Assembly (NCBI GenBank): GCA_050260935.1
Contig: JBLNCU010000186.1
Coordinates: 1-31,022, forward strand
DNA from: UBA8346 sp050260935
Lineage (GTDB): Bacteria > Bacillota > UBA4882 > UBA8346
Direction of reading: 5' to 3'
Length of the DNA stretch: 31,022 nt
This document shows positions 7,901-15,683 of this stretch, in pieces. The translations under genes and the position numbers were made by a program. The stretch's first letter is position 1; each line of letters opens with the position of its first letter. Under the pieces are notes generated by a model, which was not told the DNA's origin, searched no databases, and saw only the letters and a list, made by a program, of their open reading frames with translations.

Positions 7901-9217
7901 TTATTGCTCATTCTTGCTGGCGGCGTATTTTTTAGCATAGGCCGTCATTCTCTTGGCGTATTCTTCCGGAGTGATTTGTCCCATGGCTAAAAGCGGCATT
8001 TCTTTGGCCGAAGCTTCGTTCGCCGTGAGGCCGTCCCAGACATCGGCAAACGCGGGAGTAATAATCTTGACGTTCCCGCCTAATTTTAAGGCATCTTGCG
8101 TAAGTTGGGGCTGCTTCTTCAAAATACTGGCCGGAATCGGAATATATGGAGAGGAGTACCCGAGCTGCACCATAAAATCGACCACATATTTCCCGGTGGT
8201 TGTTAACTTCAAATACTCGGCGCAGGCGTCCCGGACTTCTTTCGGAGCCTTGCTGGAAATGGCCCAGGTATGTAATTTAACGTTGGAAATTCCGACATTG
8301 CCCGGATACAAGGCGTAACCGACTTTATTCACAAAGCCCTCGGGGGCGCTTTTGGGATCTTTAAAGGTATCGATCATCCAAGGCCCGTTGGCGATAATCG
8401 CCGCCCTGCCGCTGCAGAAGTTGTTGGAAGCCGTGGCGTAAGGCGCTCCGATGGAATCGGGGGTGGCGTATTTGAATAATTTTTGCAACTTGGCGACAGC
8501 GCTGATAAATGCTTTGTTGGTTTCAAAATCGGTCGGGTAATATGATTTCATCCAGGCAGTTCCGCCGTTTTCAACATCACCGGCAATCATGGCGGTTAAA
8601 ATCAAATTGGAACACCAGGCGTTTTCGGCCGTAGTCATCGCCAGCGGCGTAATCCCCTTGGCTTTCAATTTCTCGCAGACCGTGAAGAAATCGTCCCAAG
8701 TCTTCGGGAATTCTTTAATGCCGGCTTTAGCGAATAACTCTTTATTGTAAAACATGCCGATGTAATTGGTATAAGGCATCGGAAGCGTGAGGATCTTTCC
8801 GTCATAGGTGTTATACTCGATGGAATCGGGGAAAAATGTGCTTTTCCATTTGGGATCGGCGTCAAGATATGGTTTTAAGTCGGCTAGCCTGCCCTGCTTA
8901 ATCATTATCTCGCAAAGAGCCGGATCTTTTCCGGCTTCCAAAAGCGGAGGCAATTCATCGGCGGCATTAAGGACCTTCAGTTTTTCCTTATACAATTGAT
9001 CCGAGCCGATCTCCTCCAGAACCATCTGGTATTTTCCTTTGAATTTCTGATTGAAAGCTTTAATGGTATCCGCTCTCCAGCCGGCCGCCACCACGTTCCC
9101 AACCTGGTAATGCGGCCACTTGATTACCAGAGGACCGGACCCGGCGCCTGCCACCGTTCCCGTTAAAAGGGTGGCCAAAATGACGAACACCAACGAAACA
9201 GTCAAAATTCTTTTCAT
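7901..9217 (-). CDS. Sugar ABC transporter solute-binding protein, family 1 (system 1)
   Basis: An extracytoplasmic sugar-binding protein of 438 residues. The signal peptide is about residues 1-25 (hydrophobic core LTVSLVFVILATLLTGTV, AGAG after it) and has no cysteine, so it is not a lipoprotein. Family-1 features include GKILTLPMPYTNYIGMFYNK, then FPKTWDDFF and GRAAIIANGPWMID, and a late IPASIL segment. A perfect AAGGAGGT sits seven bases before the ATG. A CCAAAACGTTTTGG operator lies at 9251-9264, so LacI-type repression is likely. It heads the transporter and phosphorylase genes that run down to 3385. Confidence 0.94.
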   Translation of the reverse strand: MKRILTVSLVFVILATLLTGTVAGAGSGPLVIKWPHYQVGNVVAAGWRADTIKAFNQKFKGKYQMVLEEIGSDQLYKEKLKVLNAADELPPLLEAGKDPALCEIMIKQGRLADLKPYLDADPKWKSTFFPDSIEYNTYDGKILTLPMPYTNYIGMFYNKELFAKAGIKEFPKTWDDFFTVCEKLKAKGITPLAMTTAENAWCSNLILTAMIAGDVENGGTAWMKSYYPTDFETNKAFISAVAKLQKLFKYATPDSIGAPYATASNNFCSGRAAIIANGPWMIDTFKDPKSAPEGFVNKVGYALYPGNVGISNVKLHTWAISSKAPKEVRDACAEYLKLTTTGKYVVDFMVQLGYSSPYIPIPASILKKQPQLTQDALKLGGNVKIITPAFADVWDGLTANEASAKEMPLLAMGQITPEEYAKRMTAYAKKYAASKNEQ

Positions 9218-9250
9218 TCCTGGACCTCCTTAATATTTATATTTAGTTCT

Positions 9251-9264
9251 CCAAAACGTTTTGG
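9251..9264. promoter_or_regulatory. LacI-family operator before the binding-protein gene
   Basis: The perfect palindrome CCAAAACGTTTTGG, 34 bases upstream of the binding-protein ATG. Identical copies lie at 10386 and 28362. The central CpG is typical of LacI-family operators, and its AAAACGTTTT core matches that of PurR sites. Confidence 0.85.
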
Positions 9265-9318
9265 GAAAAATAAAAATACCCCCTTTCATTCGAAATAAAA
9301 ACTGGGAGACCGGCCGAA

Positions 9319-10332
9319 TCAACTCCGGTTGGGAGCCACTGAATCGCGAATAGTCAAACTAGTCTCTAAAATATGCGGCTGGGGCAAATATTCGCTGTCA
9401 TTAGCCATGGCCATAATCTCCTTGGCCGCCATCACACCCATTTGGTACTTCTCCTGCCGGATGGTGGTTAACGCCGGAGTGACGTGAGAGGCATAATCAA
9501 GATCATCAAAACCGATCACCGAAACCTGATCCGGGATCTTCCGGCCCAGGTTTTTCAATTCCTCCATCGCTCCGGTAGCCATCAAATCGCTGGCCGCTAT
9601 GATGGCGGTTAAATCCGGATTTTTCTCCAAAAGCTGCCGGGCGCCCAGCCGTCCCGATTCTTTGGTGAAATTACCCATGTATACATAGTCCGGTTTCAAA
9701 GGCAAAGAATGCTTAGCCATTGCCTTTTTATAACCTTGTAAGCGCTGGGTGCTGACCCAGGCTTCCAAATAACCGTTTAAAAAGCCGATTTTCCGGTGCC
9801 CCAGGCTTACCAAGTAATCGACCGCCTGGCCGATCCCCCGCTGATTCTCGGATGTTATATAGGTAGCCCGTCTCCCTTCAACCGGAATATCAAAAAAAAC
9901 AGCCGGAAACTCGCTTTTATTCAACTCATTTAAACTGGGATCGCCAATCTTGGCGCCCATTACAAAGACTCCGCCTGCGCCTCTTTGGATACACATCGCC
10001 GCCGGGTTCATTCCAGCTTCCAAAGACTTGGTCCCGAATAACAACAGATCAAAGTCGGACTTGGAGGCTTCATCCACTAGGCCGCTGATCACTCCACACA
10101 GCAGCGGTTCCTGGAAACTAAAACGCCCCAGCATGAAAACTCCGATGGTATTAAATTTTTTAGTGACAAGGTGCTGAGCGATGCGGTTCGGTTGATAATT
10201 CAGTTCCTTGGCTATCTGTAAGATTTTTTCCCGGGTATCCTCATTTACGTCATCATAACCATTTAAGGCATGGGATACCGTGGTGATTGAGCAGCCGGCC
10301 TTCTTAGCCACATCCCTGATTGTTGCAATCAT
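9319..10332 (-). CDS. LacI-family transcriptional regulator of the phosphorylase/transport genes
   Basis: A sugar-responsive DNA-binding repressor of about 337 residues. The N-terminal helix-turn-helix reads TIRDVAKKAGCSITTVSHAL. The recognition residues TTVSH are those of E. coli PurR. The hinge helix follows (YQPNRIAQHLV). The rest is a periplasmic-binding-protein-like effector domain (NTIGVFMLGRF to IGFDDLDYASHVTPALTTIR). The start at 10332 is preferred over 10389, because CGGAGAAA precedes it and the longer form would run through the operator at 10386-10399. That operator 54 bases upstream suggests autoregulation. The gene lies between a GH65 gene and the first binding-protein gene, all on the same strand. 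Confidence 0.94.
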   Translation of the reverse strand: MIATIRDVAKKAGCSITTVSHALNGYDDVNEDTREKILQIAKELNYQPNRIAQHLVTKKFNTIGVFMLGRFSFQEPLLCGVISGLVDEASKSDFDLLLFGTKSLEAGMNPAAMCIQRGAGGVFVMGAKIGDPSLNELNKSEFPAVFFDIPVEGRRATYITSENQRGIGQAVDYLVSLGHRKIGFLNGYLEAWVSTQRLQGYKKAMAKHSLPLKPDYVYMGNFTKESGRLGARQLLEKNPDLTAIIAASDLMATGAMEELKNLGRKIPDQVSVIGFDDLDYASHVTPALTTIRQEKYQMGVMAAKEIMAMANDSEYLPQPHILETSLTIRDSVAPNRS

Positions 10333-10385
10333 TAAATTTCTCCGTTTATCATCGTAAGCCGGTTTTTCATCCGGCTTGGCATTTC

Positions 10386-10399
10386 CCAAAACGTTTTGG
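10386..10399. promoter_or_regulatory. LacI-family operator before lacI (autoregulation)
   Basis: A second exact copy of CCAAAACGTTTTGG. On the minus strand a possible -10 box TATACT (10412-10407) lies seven bases before it, so bound repressor would cover the transcription start. Between operator and ATG the leader can form a 7-bp hairpin (10356-10362 with 10371-10377). Confidence 0.82.
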
Positions 10400-10450
10400 A
10401 TAATTAAGTATATTCGCCCCCTTTTTAAAGATTCCTCCTTCGTTACGAAA

Positions 10451-12766
10451 TTATTTCAAAACTTGTTTCACGCCTTTAAAGGTTATCTCCAGCGGTTCCC
10501 CTTCAAGGAGAGTGAAGGTTGTCCCGGATTGGTTGACTGTAATCTCCAGCAGCCTGCCTTGGAAAACTATTTTAAACCGGTATTCCTCCCAGCCATGAGG
10601 GAGATAAGGGTTAAAGCTTAATACGCCGTCGTAGACCCGCATACCGGCAAAACCGTTCACCAGGCACATCCAAGCGCCGGCCATGTTGGCGGCATGTATC
10701 CCGTCCTTGGTATTGCCATGATAGTTGTCCAGATCCATCCTGACGGTGCTTAAAAAGTATTGATAAGCCTTCTCGGTATAACCGATCTCGCTGGCCACGA
10801 TGCTAAATATACAAGTGGATAAGGAAGAGTCGTGGGTGGTTACTTTTTCATAAAAATCGTAATTACGCCTTTTCTCATCCAAGCTGAACTTCTGCCCCAG
10901 TAAAAACAGGGCCAGCACCAGGTCGGCCTGTTTACAAACCTGATGTCTGTAAATCACCAGCGGGTGGTAGTGAATTAATAACGGGTAATTTTCCGGCGGG
11001 GTGTTCGCGAAATCCCACGGCGCCCGGTCAAGAAAATTCTCGTCCTGAAGATAGAGCTGGAGCCGTTGATCATAAGGAATAAACATGTTATCGCCGGCTT
11101 TTTTCCAGAACTCCAACTCGTCCTCTTCCAGCCCGATTGCTGCAGCCAGCCTCCGGTAATCTTCCTTCGCATTTTCCTGCATCCACCGGGCTGTTTCATA
11201 CGCGTAGCTTAGATTCACCTGAGCCAACAGGTTGGTGTAGCAGTTATTATTGACTAAGGCGGTATACTCATCAGGCCCGGTGACCATGTTGATACAGAAT
11301 TTATTCCCTTTTCCGGGCATAAAGACCCCTAAATCCGCCCATAGCCTGGCGGTCTCGAATAAGATTTCCGCTCCGTATTTAATTAAAAATTCCTGGTCGG
11401 CGGTGGCTTCCATATAACGCTTAATGGCGAAGGCGATATCGGCATCGATGTGATACTGGGCCGTTCCCGCCGGAAAATAAGCCGAACATTCCTCGCCGTT
11501 GATGGTCCGCCACGGAAAAAGCGCCCCTTTTGGATGGGACATTTGACGGGCGCGCTGTCTGGCCTTGTCGAGAATACTGTAGCGGTATTCCAATAATTTC
11601 CGGGCGATCCCCGGATTGTTATAAAGAAAAAACGGCAGGATATAAGTCTCGGTGTCCCAAAAGTAATGTCCCTCATACCCCTCCCCGGTTAAGCCCTTGG
11701 CCGCGATATTGGTTCTGCCGTCCCGGCCCGTCGCTTGCAAAAGATGAAAAATATTGAAACGCATACCCTGTTGAATAACGGGATCTCCCTTAATAACCAG
11801 GTCGGTCTTATACCAAAATTCATTTAAAAAATCAAACTGGGCCAGTTTTATCGCATCCAACCCTGCCTCTTGGGCCTTTAAGATCTCCTGTTTAGCCCTG
11901 GCGGCGACTTCTGTCTCCGGATAATCCAGAGAAGTCACATAAGAGATATATTTATCAAGCCTAATTTTTGTTCCCGGTTCGGCTGTAAACTCATACTCCA
12001 CCTCTACCGAATATTCCCCGGTTCTACTTTGCCGCTTAAACTTGCCGCCGGTTTCGATTCGGTTGCACATCGCGCAGGCCAAAGTAAATCCGGTATTCTT
12101 GGTTTGCTGGACAATTAAACCGGCGTCATCCTCCGCCATCTTCTCTTTTATCATCAATACTCTTCCTTGCAGCCCCGACCCAACCCGCGGATCGTTTTCA
12201 GTGGCGATGTTGGTGACATTACCGTCTAAAATGGAGATTAGCCGTATTTTTCCGCTGAAATTAACCGAGACGGCTTCATAGCGGATAACGGCCAAATGTT
12301 TATTGCTCAGCGACACCATTCTTTGAATATCGAGCCTTACTTTCCGGCCCTTCGGCGATGACCAGAGCAGGCTCCGGTATAAGATTCCTTCTTTTAACGA
12401 CAATGTTCTCCGGTATTCGCCGATCTCCCCGGCCAACATATTGAATTCTTCATCTTCAACCATCATTTTAATGATCTTGCCGTTGGTTACATTCAGCATG
12501 GTCTGGCTTTTCTCAGCGAAACCATAGGCGGTTTCAGGGTATTTTATGGTTTCGCTCTCATAAAAGCCGTTGATGTAGGTGCCTTCATGCCCCATTCCGG
12601 GCGGGCCCGGCAAACCCTCTTCAAAGTTGCCCCGCATTCCCAGATAACCGTTGCCCAGCGCAAAAATGGTTTCATTTTGATAATTATTACCGATATCAAA
12701 ACGTTCTTCAGTAATCTCCCATTCATTTAAAGGAAATTGCGGTTTTTTGCTATTGTAGTTTCCCAT
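10451..12766 (-). CDS. Glycoside phosphorylase, GH65 family (second copy)
   Basis: A predicted cytoplasmic inverting phosphorylase producing beta-glucose 1-phosphate. The 771 residues carry the full set of family motifs: FALGNGYLGMRGNF (35-48), FWDTETYILPFF (369-380), FPWRTINGEECSAYFPAGTA (417-436), YHIDADIAFAI and TGPDEY, with Glu500 as general acid. These are followed by NNNCYTN, KQADLVLALFLLG and HDSSLS. Its acceptor-site region differs from that of the GH65 at 3385-5733. The GEECSAYFPAGTAQYH form is common in the maltose/kojibiose/nigerose group, but substrate cannot be assigned. GGGGAGAA precedes the ATG. It lies 373 bases downstream of the second sugar transporter and upstream of lacI; no CCAAAACGTTTTGG lies before it. 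Confidence 0.93.
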   Translation of the reverse strand: MGNYNSKKPQFPLNEWEITEERFDIGNNYQNETIFALGNGYLGMRGNFEEGLPGPPGMGHEGTYINGFYESETIKYPETAYGFAEKSQTMLNVTNGKIIKMMVEDEEFNMLAGEIGEYRRTLSLKEGILYRSLLWSSPKGRKVRLDIQRMVSLSNKHLAVIRYEAVSVNFSGKIRLISILDGNVTNIATENDPRVGSGLQGRVLMIKEKMAEDDAGLIVQQTKNTGFTLACAMCNRIETGGKFKRQSRTGEYSVEVEYEFTAEPGTKIRLDKYISYVTSLDYPETEVAARAKQEILKAQEAGLDAIKLAQFDFLNEFWYKTDLVIKGDPVIQQGMRFNIFHLLQATGRDGRTNIAAKGLTGEGYEGHYFWDTETYILPFFLYNNPGIARKLLEYRYSILDKARQRARQMSHPKGALFPWRTINGEECSAYFPAGTAQYHIDADIAFAIKRYMEATADQEFLIKYGAEILFETARLWADLGVFMPGKGNKFCINMVTGPDEYTALVNNNCYTNLLAQVNLSYAYETARWMQENAKEDYRRLAAAIGLEEDELEFWKKAGDNMFIPYDQRLQLYLQDENFLDRAPWDFANTPPENYPLLIHYHPLVIYRHQVCKQADLVLALFLLGQKFSLDEKRRNYDFYEKVTTHDSSLSTCIFSIVASEIGYTEKAYQYFLSTVRMDLDNYHGNTKDGIHAANMAGAWMCLVNGFAGMRVYDGVLSFNPYLPHGWEEYRFKIVFQGRLLEITVNQSGTTFTLLEGEPLEITFKGVKQVLK

Positions 12767-12937
12767 AAGTGATTCTCCCCATTTTTTGTATTTCCGTGAA
12801 TTGCGTAATTAACATAATTCAACCATTCAGCAAACTGAAGATAACATAAGTAATTATGCAATTCTCTCAGTTGTAAAAAGTAACGCTTTATTACCAATAA
12901 TGGTTGATCTACGAACCCCATCGATTTGACTAGATGC

Positions 12938-13008
12938 TTTTTCTCTGCGCCTCCGTGTCTCTGTGGCCTATAAATTCAGCCACAGTGCCGCTGAGACACA
13001 GAAAAAAG
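12938..13008. repeat. Imperfect inverted repeat rich in CTGTGTCTC/GAGACACAG
   Basis: The left arm (12938-12967) begins TTTTTCTCTGCGCCTCC and ends TGTGGC. The right arm (12979-13008) begins GCCACAGTG and ends GAGACACAGAAAAAAG. They can pair over most of their length around an 11-base loop. Part of the left arm recurs at 6804-6830. It could be a miniature intergenic repeat or a transcript-end hairpin. Confidence 0.55.
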
Positions 13009-13067
13009 ATATTTAGAGCAACCATTCTCAAGAACATAGCCAAAAGTAAGACCAAATGAAACCAAAC

Positions 13068-13089
13068 CTACCGGCTTTTTGGCCGGTAG
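13068..13089 (-). terminator. Hairpin after the second sugar transporter operon
   Basis: CTACCGGC (13068-13075) and GCCGGTAG (13082-13089) form an 8-bp perfect stem with a six-base loop, about 50 bases after the permease stop codon. On the minus strand only a weak GTTTGGTTTC follows, so it may be a leaky terminator or an mRNA end. Confidence 0.55.
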
Positions 13090-13139
13090 TGGTTTAAAAC
13101 TATTTAAAATGAGCTGAAGCAAACAAAATACCTCTGAAT

Positions 13140-14060
13140 TTACCCTTTGACCGATCCGGCCAGAATACCCCGGACAAAGTATTTCTGGAAGGCCAGGAAG
13201 ATGATTAACGGTAAAAGCATGGAAGCGAAAGCCGCCGGCGTCATGATATTCCAGCCCGAGTCCAAGGAACCCAGCAAGCTGGAGAGTTTTACCGTCAACG
13301 GATTAACGGCCGGATTATTCAGGACGATCAACGCCACCAACAGGTCGTTCCAGACCCAGAGGAACTGGAATATGGCCAGGCTGGCGAAGACCGCTTTGGA
13401 CATCGGGGTAACCAATATTGAGAAAATCTGGAGGCTGTTGGCGCCGTCAATTTTGGCCGCCTCTATCAGCGAATAAGGGATCTGGGCGAAAAAGTTCCGG
13501 AAAAGGTAAATACATAAAGGCAGGCCAAAAGCGGTATGAGCCAGCCAGATCCCGGGGAAAGTCCCGTTTATATGGAGACCCTTCAGGGTCATCAAAACCG
13601 GAATCAATACTGTTTGTAAAGGAATGATCTGCATGGCGATCATGGTGATAAAGATCGATTTCCGGCCCGGGAACTTATTAAAGGAAATCGGATAAGCGGC
13701 TAAAGCGCCAACGAAAATCGGCAATATGGTCGATGGAATCGTTATAATCAAGGAGTTGACAAAGGCGCTCCCGATACCCTTGCCGGTTAAGACCAATTTA
13801 TAATTATCCAGGGTAAACCGGCCAAAATCTTTAAAAGCGGTCCACCACCCGGTGGTCAACATCTCCTCTACCGGCCGGAAGGAACTGACAAGCAGCATAA
13901 CCGTTGGTGTCAGCCAAGCCAGGACAAGTAGAGCCAGAATTATATTACTTAACAGGTTATAACCACCCGGGTGGGTGCTGGTGCTGTCGGTGGCCCTGAT
14001 CGAATTGATATAATCGGTATATAGATCATTACCGTTTTCAGTCTTAGTAATCGGTTTCAT
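13140..14060 (-). CDS. Sugar ABC transporter permease, CUT1 MalG type (system 2)
   Basis: A membrane subunit of the second carbohydrate importer, about 306 residues with six predicted helices (first: LLSNIILALLVLAWLTPTVM). The EAA loop reads IEAAKIDGANSLQIFSILVT, followed by P. The C-terminus is KYFVRGILAGSVKG, the usual MalG-like end. The start at 14060 is chosen because GAGGAG precedes it closely; the longer frame from 14096 would overlap the upstream gene. The gap to the upstream permease is then 13 bases, so the two are translationally close. Confidence 0.93.
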   Translation of the reverse strand: MKPITKTENGNDLYTDYINSIRATDSTSTHPGGYNLLSNIILALLVLAWLTPTVMLLVSSFRPVEEMLTTGWWTAFKDFGRFTLDNYKLVLTGKGIGSAFVNSLIITIPSTILPIFVGALAAYPISFNKFPGRKSIFITMIAMQIIPLQTVLIPVLMTLKGLHINGTFPGIWLAHTAFGLPLCIYLFRNFFAQIPYSLIEAAKIDGANSLQIFSILVTPMSKAVFASLAIFQFLWVWNDLLVALIVLNNPAVNPLTVKLSSLLGSLDSGWNIMTPAAFASMLLPLIIFLAFQKYFVRGILAGSVKG

Positions 14061-14073
14061 CGTTTCTCCTCCT

Positions 14074-15258
14074 CTATTCCCGGACGCTTTCCTCATAGGC
14101 CAGATTGCGGACGTTCATCAGCAATACCGGTATCACCGCGACAAACAGGATTACCGCCATCGCCGCCGCATATTGAAAGTTATTCTGGTTGAAAGCAGTC
14201 ATGTAGATCCGGTTGGCTATCACTTCGCTGGAATTGAAAGGCCCTCCCTGGGTCAAGGTATAAATGATATCGAAGACCTTGAGCACCCACATAATCATCT
14301 GCGTAACAACCAGTACTATAGTGGATTGGATAACCGGAATTTCAATTTTGAAAAAGATTTGGAGACTGTTCGCCCCCTCCAGGTGGGCCATTTCAATCAG
14401 CTCGTTAGGAACCGATTTCAAGGCGGCGCTGAAAATTACCGTGCAAAAACCAACCTGCATCCAGACTCCGGCGGCAATCAAAGCGATATTTACCAAGTCC
14501 GGCCTGCCTAAAAAAGCAATCCCCTGAAAATTGTTACTGTGAATAAGATTCATCTTTTGCAGCAGATTGAGAATTACGTTGGTTAAGGCATTGACCGTCC
14601 CCGTATTGACATCCTTGAAATACATGAAGTTCCAGATAACCGCCGCCGCTGCCCCGGAAATTGCCATCGGCAGGAAGATAATGGTTTTGGCCAGAGTAGC
14701 CCAGCAGACTCGATCAGCTAAAGCGGCGATTAAAAGCCCTAAAATTACGGTAAAAACGGTGAAAAGGACCAGCCAGATAAGGTTGTTTTTAAAAGCGGTC
14801 AGCATTGTATTGTCCGTAAACATCTGGATATAGTTTTTCAATCCGCTGAATTGCTGCCCTCCGCCCTCCCCCTGCCGGGACTGACTGATAGCGGCAGTAA
14901 GCAATTCCGTTGTATCCTTTACAGTCATATCTTCGTTGATGTCATCGGGAGCTATTCGGGCTCCGTATTTAGTTAAAGTCCCACTTACTACCTTTTTCCA
15001 GCCGGAAATCCCCTGGATTAAATCATCCCGGGTGACCTCCTTCCCGCTCTCAGTTTTTAAATCATTGAGAAAGCTTTGCCGGAATTCGCTTTCGCTGAAG
15101 GTCACTTCCTGGTGGAGGCTTAGGTTTATTGTTTGTAAGGTCGGCAATACCAGAAAGAATAAAACCAGAATAATGGCTGGCGACATCCATAAATAGTTGC
15201 CCAGAACTTCAAAGAAATAGCTTCTTTTAAAGACTTTTTTGGCGTTTGCGCTACCCAT
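14074..15258 (-). CDS. Sugar ABC transporter permease, CUT1 MalF type with enlarged external loop (system 2)
   Basis: The MalF-like subunit of the second sugar importer, about 394 residues. This is long for the family (usually near 290-310), because about 80 hydrophilic residues lie between the first helix and the conserved FSGLKNYIQMF segment. The insert (FRQSFLNDLKTESGKEV to SQSRQGEGGGQQ) should face outwards, where E. coli MalF has its P2 domain, though no similarity to P2 was recognised. The EAA loop is IEMAHLEGANSLQIFFKIEI, followed by P. The start at 15258 has AAGGAG eight bases upstream; the frame is open to 15387, but that extension looks non-coding. Confidence 0.9.
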   Translation of the reverse strand: MGSANAKKVFKRSYFFEVLGNYLWMSPAIILVLFFLVLPTLQTINLSLHQEVTFSESEFRQSFLNDLKTESGKEVTRDDLIQGISGWKKVVSGTLTKYGARIAPDDINEDMTVKDTTELLTAAISQSRQGEGGGQQFSGLKNYIQMFTDNTMLTAFKNNLIWLVLFTVFTVILGLLIAALADRVCWATLAKTIIFLPMAISGAAAAVIWNFMYFKDVNTGTVNALTNVILNLLQKMNLIHSNNFQGIAFLGRPDLVNIALIAAGVWMQVGFCTVIFSAALKSVPNELIEMAHLEGANSLQIFFKIEIPVIQSTIVLVVTQMIMWVLKVFDIIYTLTQGGPFNSSEVIANRIYMTAFNQNNFQYAAAMAVILFVAVIPVLLMNVRNLAYEESVRE

Positions 15259-15683
15259 AAGCTCACTCCTTCGGCCGTTATTTTGCCTTGCTGTTTTATT
15301 TAACTCCCAAATATATTGATAGGTCGTTTCTAAACGAGGGTTGATCTTTTTCAAGCTGTATCCAAGGCGATATTTGTTGATTATCAACCATAATCAGAAA
15401 TCAACCGTAAAAAGCGATCTTAATTTTATTATAATCCCGCCAGGCATCTGTTTCCATTTTATATTTACATACTGGGACGAGGTTTTAAAACTACATTTCA
15501 GAAAATATTTTTAAAATGTTGACAACAGGCTATTTCCGTCTCCAAGCCCATTTTTATCTCCAGTAAATAAGAACGGCCGATGGTATCGGCGCCGGTTTTA
15601 AGATTGATTTCCCTATTTGAAAAAGGACTGCCCCAAAAGTTTTGCTAAAGGAGACTTTTGGGGCCAACCCAAATTGTAATGGA
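15259..15683. other. 425-base gap between binding-protein and permease genes (system 2)
   Basis: It contains the strong hairpin at 15630-15664, a small hairpin GCCGAT-ggt-ATCGGC (15576-15590) and AT-rich leader sequence. The reading frame extends the permease upstream to 15387 without a ribosome binding site. No other gene was seen. The unusual length suggests a regulatory leader or a second promoter here. Confidence 0.5.
15630..15664 (-). terminator. Terminator/attenuator after the binding-protein gene (system 2)
   Basis: GCCCCAAAAGT (15630-15640) pairs perfectly with ACTTTTGGGGC (15654-15664). On the minus strand it is followed by CCTTTTTC. It starts 20 bases after the binding-protein stop codon. 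It probably ends most transcripts there, with read-through or a new start for the permeases. Confidence 0.75.

Larger units (their letters stand above)
12767..13139. other. 373-base intergenic region before the second GH65 gene
   Basis: This gap holds the hairpin at 13068-13089, the long imperfect inverted repeat at 12938-13008 and an AT-rich leader. A minus-strand frame at 12727-12921 overlaps the real start of the phosphorylase and looks spurious. I saw no clear promoter and no copy of the LacI operator. Confidence 0.6.

Noticed and set aside
9251..9264. CcpA-type catabolite repression site
   Set aside because: The palindrome lacks the TG...CA ends of the cre consensus and matches a dedicated LacI-family operator better.
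12727..12921. 64-codon minus-strand frame upstream of the second GH65 gene
   Set aside because: It overlaps the true start of the phosphorylase in another frame and has no ribosome binding site; probably chance in AT-rich leader DNA.
3317..13089. CTACCGG-containing hairpins at 3317-3359 and 13068-13089 as one repeat family
   Set aside because: They share only the 7-bp stem core and differ in loop and flanks; both are better explained as independent transcript-end hairpins.
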